NCBI RefSeq assembly: GCF_001412595.2
Contig: NZ_CP012640.2
Span: forward strand, 5,456,001-5,520,000
Source: Massilia sp. WG5
GTDB lineage: Bacteria; Pseudomonadota; Gammaproteobacteria; Burkholderiales; Burkholderiaceae_D
Direction of reading: 5' to 3'
DNA length: 64,000 bases
The translations under genes were made by a program, and so were the position numbers. A model generated the notes under the pieces. The model was not told the DNA's origin, did not search any database, and saw only the letters and a list, made by a program, of their open reading frames with translations. Below, one piece after another: positions 39,324 through 52,770 of this stretch (the stretch's first letter is position 1; every line of letters begins with the position of its first letter).

Positions 39324-40321
39324 CCTCTTCTCCTTTTTGTCAGTCCAATCAGGCCCAGGCCGAGCGCGGCCCCGGTCCACAGCCAGCCGCGGTGCTTTGC
39401 CGCCCAGAACGCCGGGCTGACTTTCCAGGCCCCGCGGTCGAAGCTGCCGTGGGCGGCGAAGGGCCCCGGCACCGGTTTCCACAGGTTGTCCGGGCGGTCG
39501 GCCGGGATCGGTTCCGGGCTTTGCTGGCCGGCGATGCCGGTGCGCGCCAGGTAGCGGTCGAGCAGGTGCGGGACGAATTTCTCGGCCAGCACCGCGCCCA
39601 GGGTCGGGTAGCCGACGCAGATCTCGGCGCGGCGCGAATGCGCGGCCCAGTAGATGGCGCGCCCGGCAACCTCGGGCTGGTAGCAGGTGCCGGTCGGCTT
39701 CGGGTGGTGGCTCAGGGTGGTCTTGCACCATTCGAACTGGGGCGTGTTCACGCCCGGCATGTCGACGATGACCAGGTGGATCCTGCTGTGCTCGTGTTCG
39801 AGTTCGGTGCGCAGCGATTGGGTAAAGCCCTTGATCGCGTGCTTGGCGCCGCAGTAGGGCGACTGCAGGGGGATCGAGCGGTAGGCCAGGGCCGAGCCGA
39901 CCTGCAGGATGGTGCCGCGGTCGCGCGGGCGCATGCGCTTGAGCGCCGCCATCGTGCCCCACACGAAGCCGTGGTAGGTCACGTCGGTGACGCGGCGGTA
40001 ATCCTCGGGGGCGATCTCGGCGAAGGGGGCGAACATGGTCGCCATCGCATTGTTCACCCAGATGTCGATCGGGCCGAGTTCCTGTTCGGCGCGCTCGGCG
40101 GCGGCTTCGACCTGGGCATGGTCGGCGGTGTCGGCGACGAGCGCGATGGCTTGCGGCGAGCCCATGCGTTCCGCTTCGGCCCGGGCCGCTTCCAGGCGTT
40201 CCGGCTCGCGCGCGATCAGGGCGATCCGCGCGCGATGGCGGGCAAATTCACGAACCGCTGCGCGCCCGATACCCGCGCTCGCACCGGTGATGACGACCAC
40301 TTCCCCCGTTCGATCCGGCAT
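39320..40321 (-). CDS. SDR-family oxidoreductase
   Basis: A 333-residue short-chain dehydrogenase. NAD(P)-binding TGASAGIG is near residue 14, and the catalytic set is visible: NNAMA, Ser in VGSALAYRS, and YCGAK with Tyr-X3-Lys. A C-terminal extension of about 80 residues with a possible membrane helix (WLWTGAALGLGLIGLTKR) is longer than in simple SDRs, so the protein may be membrane-associated. The ATG at 40321 follows GGGAGGGAAG. It is the first gene of the seven-gene minus-strand operon. Confidence 0.9.
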   Translation of the reverse strand: MPDRTGEVVVITGASAGIGRAAVREFARHRARIALIAREPERLEAARAEAERMGSPQAIALVADTADHAQVEAAAERAEQELGPIDIWVNNAMATMFAPFAEIAPEDYRRVTDVTYHGFVWGTMAALKRMRPRDRGTILQVGSALAYRSIPLQSPYCGAKHAIKGFTQSLRTELEHEHSRIHLVIVDMPGVNTPQFEWCKTTLSHHPKPTGTCYQPEVAGRAIYWAAHSRRAEICVGYPTLGAVLAEKFVPHLLDRYLARTGIAGQQSPEPIPADRPDNLWKPVPGPFAAHGSFDRGAWKVSPAFWAAKHRGWLWTGAALGLGLIGLTKRRRG

Positions 40322-40387
40322 GGCTTCCCTCCCGCGTTGGCCAGGACGGGAAAAGCTTAGCACCAAGCGGCCCGGGGGCTCGCTTCA

Positions 40388-41539
40388 TTATGTTTGTGCA
40401 AATGTATTTGGCTTGAATGGATTCCTGTCGTTCAACTCGTCGATATAGTCGTCGATCCCGCCGCTTTCCCTTTCCAGGAAGCGCTCGACCGCATCCGCGA
40501 AGGACGGGTGGGCCAGCCAGTGCGCCGACCAGGTGCGGGTCGGCAGGAAGCCGCGCGCCATCTTGTGCTCGCCCTGGGCGCCGCCCTCGAACACCTGGAT
40601 GCCCTGCTCGATGCAGAACTCGAGCGGCTGGTAGTAGGCGGTCTCGAAGTGCAGGCAGGGCACGTGCTCGAGCGCGCCCCAGTAGCGGCCGTAGAGCGTG
40701 GTCTCGTCGTGCACCACCAGCGAGGACGCGATCGCCTCGCCGCCGCGCTCGGCGATGACGAGCAGCAGGTTGTGCGGCATCTCGCGCCCGATGCGGCGGA
40801 AGAAATCGAGGTTCAGGTAGGGCTTCGAATAATGCTCGGCATAGGTGTGCCGGTAGCAGCGCGTGAAGAAGCGCCAGTCCTCGTCCGTGGCGTCGGCGCC
40901 GCGCACCCGGCGCAGCGTCACGCCCGCCTCGCGCACCTTGCGCCGCTCGGCGCGGATGTTCTTGCGCTTCTTCTGCTCCAGCGTGGCCAGGAACTCGTCG
41001 AACGATGCGTAGCCCGCGTTCATCCAGTGGAACTGCACGCCGCTGCGCAGCAGGTAGCCGGCCGCGGCCAGTTGCTGCGCCTGCTCGTCGGGCGGGAACA
41101 GGATATGGGTCGACGAGACGTCGGAGGCCTGCTGGGTGCCGCGCAATACCTCGATCAGCGCCGCGCGCGCGGTCGCGTCGCGGGCCAGCAGGCGCGGCCC
41201 CGTCACCGGCGTGAACGGGATCGCGCACAGCAGCTTCGGGTAGTAATCGAGGCCGTTGCGCTGGTAGGCGTCGGCCCAGGCCCAGTCGAACACGTATTCG
41301 CCGTAGGAATGGCCCTTCACGTACAGGGGCAGGGCGGCTGCCAGCTCCTCGCCGTCGTACAGGGCGATGAACTGCGGCTGCCAGCCGGTCTCCGGCGTGG
41401 CGCTGCCGGATTCGTGCAGGGCGTGCAGGAAAGCGTAGGAGACGAAAGGATTGGGTTTGTGCTGGCGGGCCAGCAGCCCGTCCCAGGCCGCTTGCCCGAT
41501 CTCGGAGAGAGAGGAAGCGATATGCGTGCGATAATTCAA
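40388..41539 (-). CDS. GNAT-like DUF482 protein (peptidogalycan biosynthesis type)
   Basis: A 383-residue protein of the GNAT-related DUF482 family. It contains FLATLEQKKRKNIRAERRKVREAGVTLRRVRG near residue 200 and the end motif FEGGAQGEHKMARGFLPTRTWSAHWL near residue 330. The family is commonly annotated as peptidogalycan biosynthesis protein; the acceptor is unknown. It is divergent from nadE with only 32 bases between the coding sequences. Confidence 0.85.
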   Translation of the reverse strand: MNYRTHIASSLSEIGQAAWDGLLARQHKPNPFVSYAFLHALHESGSATPETGWQPQFIALYDGEELAAALPLYVKGHSYGEYVFDWAWADAYQRNGLDYYPKLLCAIPFTPVTGPRLLARDATARAALIEVLRGTQQASDVSSTHILFPPDEQAQQLAAAGYLLRSGVQFHWMNAGYASFDEFLATLEQKKRKNIRAERRKVREAGVTLRRVRGADATDEDWRFFTRCYRHTYAEHYSKPYLNLDFFRRIGREMPHNLLLVIAERGGEAIASSLVVHDETTLYGRYWGALEHVPCLHFETAYYQPLEFCIEQGIQVFEGGAQGEHKMARGFLPTRTWSAHWLAHPSFADAVERFLERESGGIDDYIDELNDRNPFKPNTFAQT

Positions 41540-41571
41540 GATGACTTCCGAATAATGAAAAGCTGACTCAT

Positions 41572-43653
<2,082 letters not shown>

Positions 43654-43672
43654 TCAATAAATAAATGACTGA

Positions 43673-44023
<351 letters not shown>

Positions 44024-44080
44024 TCGCAGGCGGGCGCGCAATCAATTCGATCAAATTCGCTTGTCGTTTCAGCCAGGCCC

Positions 44081-44111
44081 ATGTTACATTTCCGCCTTTG
44101 AAATGTCACAT
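44081..44111. promoter_or_regulatory. Inverted repeat upstream of the response-regulator gene
   Basis: ATGTTACATTTC (44081-44092) and GAAATGTCACAT (44100-44111) are inverted copies with one mismatch and a 7-base spacer, ending 14 bases before the TTG start. The size and symmetry fit an operator; the stem is too AT-rich and has no T-run for a terminator. Confidence 0.5.
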
Positions 44112-44125
44112 CGGCCGAGATAACG

Positions 44126-44479
44126 TTGAAACACATCCTGATAGTCGACGATGAAGAAGCGGTAGGGTACGTTTTCGAGCGCTACCTGGCTATCAAGGGC
44201 TACCGCGTGTCGGTGGCCTATGACGGCGAACAGGCCCTGCAGGCCTTCCGCGCCGACCGGCCGGACCTCGTCATCACCGACTACAAGATGCCCGGCATGA
44301 ACGGCGACGAGCTGCTGCGCCGCCTGCACGCCATCGCGCCGGCGCTGCCGGCGGTCATGATTTCGGCGAATCCGATCGAGGTCGGCCCGATCCTGGCCGG
44401 CGTGAAGTTCTTCCCGAAACCAGTCTCGCTCGAGACCCTGGTCGACTACCTCGACACGATTCTCCGGGGGCCGGACTAG
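44126..44479 (+). CDS. Single-domain response regulator (receiver only)
   Basis: A 117-residue CheY-like receiver. Phosphorylation site D52 in VITDYKMPG, acidic pair D8-D9, and Lys in FFPKPVS (about residue 98) are in place. No output domain follows. The only start codon is TTG at 44126, as the frame is closed upstream. A phytochrome kinase is encoded 0.7 kb downstream on the other strand and is a possible partner, though this is not shown by sequence. The stop overlaps the TRIC-like gene by 4 bases, convergent. Confidence 0.88.
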   Translation: MKHILIVDDEEAVGYVFERYLAIKGYRVSVAYDGEQALQAFRADRPDLVITDYKMPGMNGDELLRRLHAIAPALPAVMISANPIEVGPILAGVKFFPKPVSLETLVDYLDTILRGPD

Positions 44480-45081
44480 CGGCCCAGCTGCAGGTTGAAC
44501 TTCCAGGTCAGCAGGCGCAGGCCGCTGATGAAGAAGGCGCTCGACCACAGCGCGAATTCCCGCGGCACGCCGTACATCCCCATCAGCAGGAACAGCCAGC
44601 AGCCGACGAAGGCGCAGATCGCATAGGGTTTGCCGTCGCGGAAGACCATCGGGACCTCGTTGCAGACGATGTCGCGCAGCACCCCGCCGAAGATCCCGGT
44701 GATCACGCCCATCATCGAGGCGATGAAGATCGGCATCTGGGCATCCCGGGCGGCCACCACCCCGGCCACCGAAAACAGCCCCAGGCCGATGGCATCGGCG
44801 ATCACGATCAGGCGCTCGGAGACGATGTGGCGCAGGGTGCGCATCAGCGGCGAGGCCACCAGGGCCAGCACGAAGATCAGGATCGCGTATTCCTGGTGCT
44901 GGACCCAGAACAGCGGGCGCCGGTCGAGCAGGATGTCGCGCAGGGTGCCGCCGCCGAACGCGGCGATGAAAGCGACGGTGAACACGCCCACCAGGTCCAT
45001 GCGCTTGCGCCGCGCCTCGATAAAGCCGGAAAACGCGGCGACCAGGACTGCGGTGATTTCGATGACGGTGACCAGTCTCAT
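44476..45081 (-). CDS. TRIC-like/UPF0126 membrane protein
   Basis: A 201-residue protein with seven hydrophobic segments. Two copies of the UPF0126 repeat are visible: FTVAFIAAFGGGTLRDILLDR and SMMGVITGIFGGVLRDIVCNE. Prokaryotic members of this family are homologues of TRIC trimeric cation channels. The ion specificity is not predictable here. Confidence 0.9.
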   Translation of the reverse strand: MRLVTVIEITAVLVAAFSGFIEARRKRMDLVGVFTVAFIAAFGGGTLRDILLDRRPLFWVQHQEYAILIFVLALVASPLMRTLRHIVSERLIVIADAIGLGLFSVAGVVAARDAQMPIFIASMMGVITGIFGGVLRDIVCNEVPMVFRDGKPYAICAFVGCWLFLLMGMYGVPREFALWSSAFFISGLRLLTWKFNLQLGR

Positions 45082-45143
45082 GCAATGTCGGCGAATGGCG
45101 ATGTTGCTAGCCTAACATGCCAAGCCCGACAGTGCCGACCGGA

Positions 45144-47357
45144 TCACGCCTCGCGTGCCAGCGGCATGCGCACGGTAAAGATCACGCGTCCGCCGCCGGC
45201 GCCGCCGCTTTCATGGCGGTAGACGATCTCGCCCCGGTGCTCGCGCACGATCTGCTGGGCGATGTACAGGCCGAGGCCCATGCCGGTGCGGTTGCGCGGG
45301 TTGTTCATCGAACTGCGCTTGAAGGGATTGAACAGGCTGGACTCGATCTCGTGCGGGATCGGCGCGCTGGCATTGGCGATGGCGATCTCGACCTGGCCGT
45401 CTTCGCAGTGCACGCGAACCTCGATCGGCTGGTTCGGCTCGCCGTGGTGGCGCGCATTGCTCAGCAGGTTGGACAGGACCTGGCCCAGGCGGCCGCTGTC
45501 GGCCATCACCACGGCCGGGCACGCGAACTGCAGGTCGTACACGATGGTCGGGTAGGCCAGCTGCGCTTCCTCGACCATGTCCTGGACCAGCGCCGTCAGG
45601 TCGACCGGCTCCAGCGCCACGCCGAGATCCAGGCCGCGGTCGATGCGGCTCATGTCCAGCACCTGGCCGATCATGCGCTGCATGCGGTTGCTGGACGACT
45701 GGATGCGCTTTCCGAGCGTGCCGCTCTTGTTGCCGGCGTCCGTCTTTTCCAGCACCATGCCGGCCATGTTGATCGAGTGGAGCGGGTCGCGCAGGTCGTG
45801 GCCCAGCATCGCCAGCAGCTGGGCGCGGGTCGCTTCGAGCTGGGCGCGGCGCGCATTCGAGACGCGCGCCAGCTCGCCCAGGGTCATGCGGGCATGGGTC
45901 AGAACCCCGTCTTCCCATTCGTGGGCGGAGCCGCGCACAGTCTCGTACCAGGCGTCGAAGGAGCCGCGCGGGGTCAGGCGTTCGCCCATCGGGCCGAACT
46001 GTTCGCTCTTGTCGGGCTTGCCGCCCCAGGCGACCTGCTCGATCTGCTCGGGACGCAGCAGCACGCACCAGCCCTGGCTGGGCGGGTCGAAGGGCAGGGC
46101 GAGCATGCCGACCCACTTTCCCAGGTGTTCGCGCGACGCTTCCGGCCAGTCGTCCAGGCACTGGCGCACCAGCAGGTCGTGCGCGGCTTCCGGCAGCGTG
46201 GCGACGATCGCCTCGCCGCAGGCCGGATCGATGCCGCGGCACACGACCCGCCCGTACTGGGTGGCGATCAGGGCCCGCGCATCGGTCGAGGCCATCAGGC
46301 CGTCCGCGTGCTGGACCAGGGTTTCGAGCGGATCCTCTTCGAGCAGCAGCGATTCGACCAGGCTGGTGCGCACCGCGGCGGCGCGTCCGACCAGGTCGGT
46401 TTCCTCGCGCGATTCCAGGCCCTGGAGCGTCGAGGCGATCACCTGGGCCAGCACGTCGGCCGCCATCCGGATCGCGTAGGGCACGCGCTTCGGGCCCATG
46501 TGATGGCAGGCGATCAGGCCCCACAGGCGGCCGTTGATGACGATCGACACGCTCATCGAGGCGCCGACGCGCATGTTCTGCAGGTATTCGACGTGGATCG
46601 GCGAGACGCTGCGCAGCACCGCGTGGCTCATGTCCAGCGGCGCGCCGCCTTCCGCGCCGAGCAGCGGCACGGCGTGGTAGGTGACGTCGGCGATCATGCG
46701 CAGGGTGTTCAGCACGTACAGGCGGCGCGCCTGCGGCGGGATGTCGCCGGCCGGATAGCGCTGGCCCAGGTAGGGCGTCAGGTCGTCGCGGCGCGCCTCG
46801 GCCACGACGTCGCCGCTGTCGTCGGCGCGGAAGCGGTAGGCCATCACGCGGTCGAAGCCGGTGAATTCGCGCACCTGGCGCACGGCGGTGTCGAGCAGGG
46901 CCTCGACGGTCTTCTGGCGGCGCAGGCGGTCGATCGAACCGTGCGCCTTGATCGCGAACTGGGCGACGGTGTCGATGGCGACTTCGCGCGCCTCGAACTC
47001 GGCGATCACGCGGCCCTGGTTGGCGTGCACCACGCAGTCGTATTCGACCTCGCCGACGGCGGTCGCGGCAACCATCGGCGCGGCTTCGCCCTCGCTGATG
47101 GCGTCCAGGCATTCGCGGACCAGTTCGGCGACGCCCTCGGGCAGGCCGAGTCCGGCGAACGGGCGGCCGGGTTCGAGCGGGAGGGCGAGCATGGCGGGGG
47201 CGTTTTCGCTCCAGCCTTCGAGCTCCCCGGCGGCGGTGAAGAAGATCAGCGCTCCGTGCGGCTGGATCGAACCTGGGACGTGGATCGGTTCATCTGCACA
47301 GTTCTGCAGGTCGACACGCCGGGGGGCGCCCATCGGCACTGGAGGTGTGGACTTCAA
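45144..47357 (-). CDS. bphP: Bacteriophytochrome sensor histidine kinase
   Basis: A 737-residue red/far-red photoreceptor. The biliverdin-attachment Cys20 is in LQNCADEPIHVPGSIQPHG. The PAS-GAF-PHY core holds PAGDIPPQARRLY and YHAVPLL (GAF) and RADVL-region loops, followed by a HisKA domain with the phosphorylated His in MLGHDLRDPLHSI and a HATPase_c domain ending TGMGLGLYIAQQIVREHRGEI. No haem oxygenase (bphO) gene is adjacent, so biliverdin must come from elsewhere. The listed start is a TTG; an ATG at 47333 would remove eight residues and keep Cys20 region intact. The single-domain regulator nearby may be its target. Confidence 0.9.
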   Translation of the reverse strand: MKSTPPVPMGAPRRVDLQNCADEPIHVPGSIQPHGALIFFTAAGELEGWSENAPAMLALPLEPGRPFAGLGLPEGVAELVRECLDAISEGEAAPMVAATAVGEVEYDCVVHANQGRVIAEFEAREVAIDTVAQFAIKAHGSIDRLRRQKTVEALLDTAVRQVREFTGFDRVMAYRFRADDSGDVVAEARRDDLTPYLGQRYPAGDIPPQARRLYVLNTLRMIADVTYHAVPLLGAEGGAPLDMSHAVLRSVSPIHVEYLQNMRVGASMSVSIVINGRLWGLIACHHMGPKRVPYAIRMAADVLAQVIASTLQGLESREETDLVGRAAAVRTSLVESLLLEEDPLETLVQHADGLMASTDARALIATQYGRVVCRGIDPACGEAIVATLPEAAHDLLVRQCLDDWPEASREHLGKWVGMLALPFDPPSQGWCVLLRPEQIEQVAWGGKPDKSEQFGPMGERLTPRGSFDAWYETVRGSAHEWEDGVLTHARMTLGELARVSNARRAQLEATRAQLLAMLGHDLRDPLHSINMAGMVLEKTDAGNKSGTLGKRIQSSSNRMQRMIGQVLDMSRIDRGLDLGVALEPVDLTALVQDMVEEAQLAYPTIVYDLQFACPAVVMADSGRLGQVLSNLLSNARHHGEPNQPIEVRVHCEDGQVEIAIANASAPIPHEIESSLFNPFKRSSMNNPRNRTGMGLGLYIAQQIVREHRGEIVYRHESGGAGGGRVIFTVRMPLAREA

Positions 47358-47511
47358 TTCGTATCATCCCTTCTCATGCAGGACCCCGGCGGCACTGCTT
47401 AGGCAGGATTTTACAACTTTCACACAGTCGCCGTCCTGCGTTTCACAAATAAACGCAACAATAAGAGATTTTCGGGTCGTATTGGCCGGGAAGAGTGAAT
47501 AAATGTAAAAG

Positions 47512-48183
47512 TCAGTCGTCGGCCTCGAGGGCGGGGCGCAGCAGCACGATCAGGGCGCCGTTGCCGCCGTCGCTGCGGTTGGCCACGCAGAAGGCGACCG
47601 TCTCGGCGGTCTGCACCAGCCAGCTGTGCACCATCCCGCGCAGCACCGGTTCGCCGCCCGCCGAGCCGTAGCCGACGCCGTGGATGATGCGCACGCAGCG
47701 CACCCCACGCTTGCTGGAGCGGCGCAGGAAGGCGTCCACCATGCGCCGCGCCAGGTCGCGGGTATAGCCGTGCAGGTCCAGTTCGTCCTCGACCTGCCAG
47801 TGGCGCTTGCGGAGTTTTTTCACGACGTCGGGGCCGACGCCGGGCGCCGACCAGCTCAGGGTCGGATCTTCGTCGAGCAGGCCGTCGACGTCGAACTGGT
47901 CGGACAGCATCGATTCGCGCAGCACCGCCGCGACTTCGTCCTCGGGCAGGCGGGGGCGCTGGCCGGTCGACGAGGCGCGCAGCTCGGCTTCCCTGGCGGG
48001 ACGCCATACATAGCGGTCCGATTCCGGTATCGGCGTGACGTCCTTGACGGCCGAGCGGAACTCGACCGCGTTCTCGCGTTCGATGCGTTCGCGCCGCTCG
48101 CGCACCGCCTTTTCGATGGCGCGCTGGCGCTCGTCTTCCTTCAGCTTCTCGCGGAAGGATTTGAGATCACTGAAGTCTTTCAT
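47512..48183 (-). CDS. Smr-domain protein
   Basis: A 223-residue protein with an N-terminal charged helical region (KEDERQRAIEKAVRERRERIERENAVEF) and a C-terminal Smr domain with DELDLHGYTRDLARRMVDAF and RIIHGVGYGSAGGEPVLRGMV. Smr domains act as nicking endonucleases or in ribosome-collision handling, and the DLHG and HGxG motifs needed for nuclease activity are intact. It is upstream of the phytochrome gene on the same strand, with a 154-base gap holding the latter's leader. Confidence 0.9.
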   Translation of the reverse strand: MKDFSDLKSFREKLKEDERQRAIEKAVRERRERIERENAVEFRSAVKDVTPIPESDRYVWRPAREAELRASSTGQRPRLPEDEVAAVLRESMLSDQFDVDGLLDEDPTLSWSAPGVGPDVVKKLRKRHWQVEDELDLHGYTRDLARRMVDAFLRRSSKRGVRCVRIIHGVGYGSAGGEPVLRGMVHSWLVQTAETVAFCVANRSDGGNGALIVLLRPALEADD

Positions 48184-48211
48184 TCCTGCCGTCTTGCATT
48201 GTTAGCCTTAC

Positions 48212-48283
48212 GGGGGGATCGAAGAACCGTAGCGAGCATCGCAGGCCGACAAGGCAACGCGCAGTAGGTTCGTCGATTCCCCC
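48212..48283. repeat. Long imperfect inverted repeat between trxB and Smr genes
   Basis: GGGGGGATCGAAGAACC (48212-48228) and GGTTCGTCGATTCCCCC (48267-48283) are inverted copies with a few mismatches and a 38-base GC-rich interior. It fills most of the 105-base spacer. No T-run follows, so it is more like an extragenic palindromic element or a small structured RNA than a simple terminator. Confidence 0.55.
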
Positions 48284-48288
48284 TCAGA

Positions 48289-49325
<1,037 letters not shown>

Positions 49326-49429
49326 GTCGATGATGCACGCGAGCATGAATCATGGGCCCACCGGGCTATCTATCGCGTAGAATGGTCGATCTTTGGGGAA
49401 ACTACCCCGCAGCATCCGTTTCAATCAGC

Positions 49430-52108
49430 ATGAGCAAGAATAGTCAATCGACAACTTCGACCTATACCCGCAAGCCTGCGCCGCCCCGGCAGCCGATGCC
49501 AAACCGGCTGGTGCGCTTGCTGTCGGAAGCGCGCTGGCTGGCGACCGCCGTGGCGCTGCTGTATTTCGTGCTCATCCTGCTCAGCTATAACAAGGCCGAT
49601 CCGGGCTGGTCGCACGAGAACGCCGTCGCCCACGTCGCCAACCTGGGCGGCCGCGCCGGCGCCTGGCTGGCCGACCTGCTGCTGTTCATCTTCGGCTTTT
49701 CCGCCTGGTGGCTGTGCGTCTGCTTCGGCCGCGCCGTGTGGAAGGGCTACCGGCGCCTGCACAACCGCTTCGTGATCCAGGGCGCCGAGCCCGAACCCGA
49801 ACACCAGGGCGAGGCCGTGATCCGCTGGGTCGGCTTCGCGCTGATGTTCGCGGGCAGCGTCGGCCTCGAATACCTGCGCATGTGGTCGCTGAAGGTGGAG
49901 CTGCCGCGCAAGCCCGGCGGCGTACTCGGCCAGCTGATCGGCCATGCCGCCGACGGCGCCTTCGGCTTCACCGGCGCGACCCTGTTGCTGCTGCTCCTGT
50001 TCGGACTGGGCTTTTCCTGGTACTTCCAGGTGTCCTGGCTGGCGGTGGCCGAGCGCATCGGCGAATCGGTCGAGGCGAGCTTCGACTGGTTCCGCCTGCG
50101 CATCGAGGACCGCGAAGACCGCCGCCACGGCGAAGCGGCCGCCAGCCGCCGCGACGAGGTGGTGGTGAACGAGCGCGCCAAGTACGTCGAGAAGCACGCC
50201 CCGGCCCCGAAGGCCGCGCCGCAGCCGCAGTTGCAGCCGCAGCCGGACGCGGACGATCCCGCCCCGGCGCCGGGCTTCCTGGCCAAGGTCATGTCGAAGG
50301 TCGGCAAGGGCAAGGCCGACAAGGCCGAGCCGCAGGCGGACACCAGGCTGGAGCCGCGCGCCGAGCCGGTGCTGGACGGGCAGCCGGGCGCGCAGCTGGA
50401 GGACGTGGACGAAGACGGCGTGGTGACGCCACGCATGCCGGCGCCTGCGCCTGCGCCGCGCGAGCCTGCGTTCGCGCCGCCGCCGTCGCCGGCATCGTCC
50501 GCCTCGGCTGCCGCATCCGCGCCGGCGCCGATCAAGATCGAGCCCCAGGTGGTCAGCGTGCCGCGCTCCGAGCGCGCGGAGAAGGAAAGGCAGAACAAAC
50601 TGTTCGACGGCATGCCGGGCGACTCGCTGCTCCCGCCGCTTGGGTTGCTGGACGACGCGCCGCCGGCCCAGGAATCGGTCGCCATCGAGACCCTGGAGTT
50701 CACCAGCCGCCTGATCGAGAAAAAGCTGTCCGACTTCGGCGTCGAAGCCAAGGTGGTCGCCGCCTATCCGGGCCCGGTCGTGACCCGCTACGAGATCGAG
50801 CCGGCCACCGGCGTGAAGGGCAGCCAGATCGTCAACCTGGCGCGCGACCTGGCGCGTTCGCTGTCGCTGACCTCGATCCGCGTGGTCGAGACCATCCCCG
50901 GCAAGAACTACATGGCGCTGGAGCTGCCGAACCCGAAACGCCAGATCGTGCGCCTGACGGAAATCGTCGGTTCGAAGGTGTACGGCGACAGCCCGTCCAG
51001 CCTGACCGTCGCGCTGGGCAAGGACATCGCCGGCAAGCCGGTGGTCGCCGACCTCGCCAAGATGCCGCACCTGCTGGTGGCGGGCACCACCGGTTCGGGT
51101 AAATCGGTGGGCATCAACGCCACCATCCTGTCGCTGCTCTATAAATCCGACCCGGACGACGTGCGCCTGATCCTGATCGACCCGAAGATGCTGGAGATGT
51201 CGGTGTACGAAGGCATCCCGCACCTGCTGGCGCCGGTCGTGACCGACATGCGCCAGGCAGGGCACGCGCTGAACTGGGCGGTGAACGAGATGGAGCGCCG
51301 CTACAAGCTGATGTCGAAGCTGGGCGTGCGTAACCTGGCCGGCTACAACGCCAAGATCCTGGAAGCGGCCAAGCGCGAAGAGCACATCCCGAACCCGTTC
51401 TCGATCGTGCCGGACAATCCCGAGCCGCTGGAAAAGCTGCCGACCATCGTCATCATCATCGACGAGCTGGCCGACCTGATGATGGTGGTCGGCAAGAAGG
51501 TCGAGGAGCTGATCGCCCGTATCGCGCAGAAGGCGCGCGCGGCCGGCATCCACTTGATCCTTGCTACCCAGCGGCCGTCGGTGGACGTGATCACGGGCCT
51601 GATCAAGGCCAACATCCCGACCCGCATCGCGTTCCAGGTGAGCTCGAAGATCGACTCGCGCACCATTCTCGACCAGATGGGCGCGGAAACGCTGCTGGGC
51701 ATGGGCGACATGCTGTACATGCCGCCGGGTACCGGCCTGCCGGTGCGCGTGCACGGCGCCTTCGTCTCGGACGACGAAGTGCATCGAGTTGTAAAACATC
51801 TGCAATCGACGGGCGAACCGAATTACATTGAGGGCATTCTCGAAGGCGGCGTGCTGGAAGAGGGCGGCGGCGCCGAGGGCGCAGCGGCCGGCGAGGGCGG
51901 CGGCGAATCCGACGCCCTGTACGACCAGGCCGTGCAGGTCGTGCTGAAGAACCGCAAGGCCTCGATCTCGCTGGTGCAGCGTCACCTGCGCATCGGCTAC
52001 AACCGCGCTGCCCGACTGATCGAACAGATGGAGCAGAGCGGGCTGGTGTCGCCGATGCAGTCGAACGGCAACCGCGACATCCTGGTGCCCGCGACCAGCG
52101 CCGAATAA
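49430..52108 (+). CDS. ftsK: DNA translocase FtsK/SpoIIIE
   Basis: An 892-residue septum-located motor that moves chromosome ends and acts with dif/Xer. Four N-terminal membrane helices lie between residues 25 and 205. A linker rich in Pro/Ala (about residues 245-390) precedes the alpha-beta motor with Walker [13 protein letters not shown] (about residue 552) and Walker [15 protein letters not shown]. The C-terminal gamma domain ([33 protein letters not shown]) reads KOPS sites. The ATG at 49430 is the likely start because the 26 residues before it are not family-like; TAGAAT at 49378-49383 is a candidate -10. Confidence 0.95.
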   Translation: MSKNSQSTTSTYTRKPAPPRQPMPNRLVRLLSEARWLATAVALLYFVLILLSYNKADPGWSHENAVAHVANLGGRAGAWLADLLLFIFGFSAWWLCVCFGRAVWKGYRRLHNRFVIQGAEPEPEHQGEAVIRWVGFALMFAGSVGLEYLRMWSLKVELPRKPGGVLGQLIGHAADGAFGFTGATLLLLLLFGLGFSWYFQVSWLAVAERIGESVEASFDWFRLRIEDREDRRHGEAAASRRDEVVVNERAKYVEKHAPAPKAAPQPQLQPQPDADDPAPAPGFLAKVMSKVGKGKADKAEPQADTRLEPRAEPVLDGQPGAQLEDVDEDGVVTPRMPAPAPAPREPAFAPPPSPASSASAAASAPAPIKIEPQVVSVPRSERAEKERQNKLFDGMPGDSLLPPLGLLDDAPPAQESVAIETLEFTSRLIEKKLSDFGVEAKVVAAYPGPVVTRYEIEPATGVKGSQIVNLARDLARSLSLTSIRVVETIPGKNYMALELPNPKRQIVRLTEIVGSKVYGDSPSSLTVALGKDIAGKPVVADLAKMPHLLVAGTTGSGKSVGINATILSLLYKSDPDDVRLILIDPKMLEMSVYEGIPHLLAPVVTDMRQAGHALNWAVNEMERRYKLMSKLGVRNLAGYNAKILEAAKREEHIPNPFSIVPDNPEPLEKLPTIVIIIDELADLMMVVGKKVEELIARIAQKARAAGIHLILATQRPSVDVITGLIKANIPTRIAFQVSSKIDSRTILDQMGAETLLGMGDMLYMPPGTGLPVRVHGAFVSDDEVHRVVKHLQSTGEPNYIEGILEGGVLEEGGGAEGAAAGEGGGESDALYDQAVQVVLKNRKASISLVQRHLRIGYNRAARLIEQMEQSGLVSPMQSNGNRDILVPATSAE

Positions 52109-52118
52109 AAGGAAAAAC

Positions 52119-52757
52119 ATGAACATCAAGCTGAAACTCGCCCTGAACACACTGCTGGCGGCCGGCGCCCTGGCCCTGGCCGGCTCGGCCTCCGCCAATG
52201 CCCTCGACCAGTTCAAGTCCTTCGTCTCCGGTACCAAGGCCGCGCGCGGCGAGTTCACCCAGACCCAGGTGCGCAAGTCGACCACCGGCAAGACCCCGCC
52301 GGCGGCGTCCGGCACCTTCGTGTTCGCCCGCCCCGGCAAGTTCATCTGGACCTACCAGAAGCCCTACGAGCAGGTGCTGCAGGCCGATGGCGACACCCTC
52401 TACGTCTACGACAAGGACCTGAACCAGGTCACCACCCGCAAGCTGGGCAATGCGCTGGGCAGCTCGCCGGCCGCGATCCTGTTCGGCAGCAACGACCTCG
52501 AAAAGAACTTCACCCTGGCGGACGCCGGCACGCGCGACGGCCTGGAATGGCTGACCGCGACCCCGAAGGCCAAGGACACGACCTTCGAACACATCGGCAT
52601 CGGCCTGAAGGACGGCGTGCCGCAGGCGATGGAGCTGAAGGATTCCTTCGGCCAGACCTCGGTGCTGAAGTTCACCAACTTCCAGCGCAACCCGCAGCTG
52701 GGCGCCCAGCAGTTCAAGTTCGACGTCCCGAAAGGGGCGGACGTGGTCAACCAGTAA
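52119..52757 (+). CDS. lolA: Outer-membrane lipoprotein carrier protein LolA
   Basis: A 212-residue periplasmic chaperone that takes lipoproteins from LolCDE to LolB. Signal peptide ends [10 protein letters not shown] (cut near residue 26). Motifs [56 protein letters not shown] and [19 protein letters not shown] are of the family. Located between ftsK and the TonB_C protein, followed by rarA, the usual ftsK-lolA-rarA order. Confidence 0.96.
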   Translation: MNIKLKLALNTLLAAGALALAGSASANALDQFKSFVSGTKAARGEFTQTQVRKSTTGKTPPAASGTFVFARPGKFIWTYQKPYEQVLQADGDTLYVYDKDLNQVTTRKLGNALGSSPAAILFGSNDLEKNFTLADAGTRDGLEWLTATPKAKDTTFEHIGIGLKDGVPQAMELKDSFGQTSVLKFTNFQRNPQLGAQQFKFDVPKGADVVNQ

Positions 52758-52770
52758 GGCGCGGCGCGCA

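Noticed and set aside
45117..47402. 761-codon plus-strand frame opposite the phytochrome gene
   Set aside because: No motif, His/Val/Gln/Arg-rich shadow; the minus-strand gene has complete PAS-GAF-PHY-kinase motifs.
49421..52345. 974-codon minus-strand frame opposite ftsK and lolA
   Set aside because: Low-complexity composition (Ala/Arg/His/Gln) and full overlap with two certain genes. Antisense shadow in high-GC DNA.
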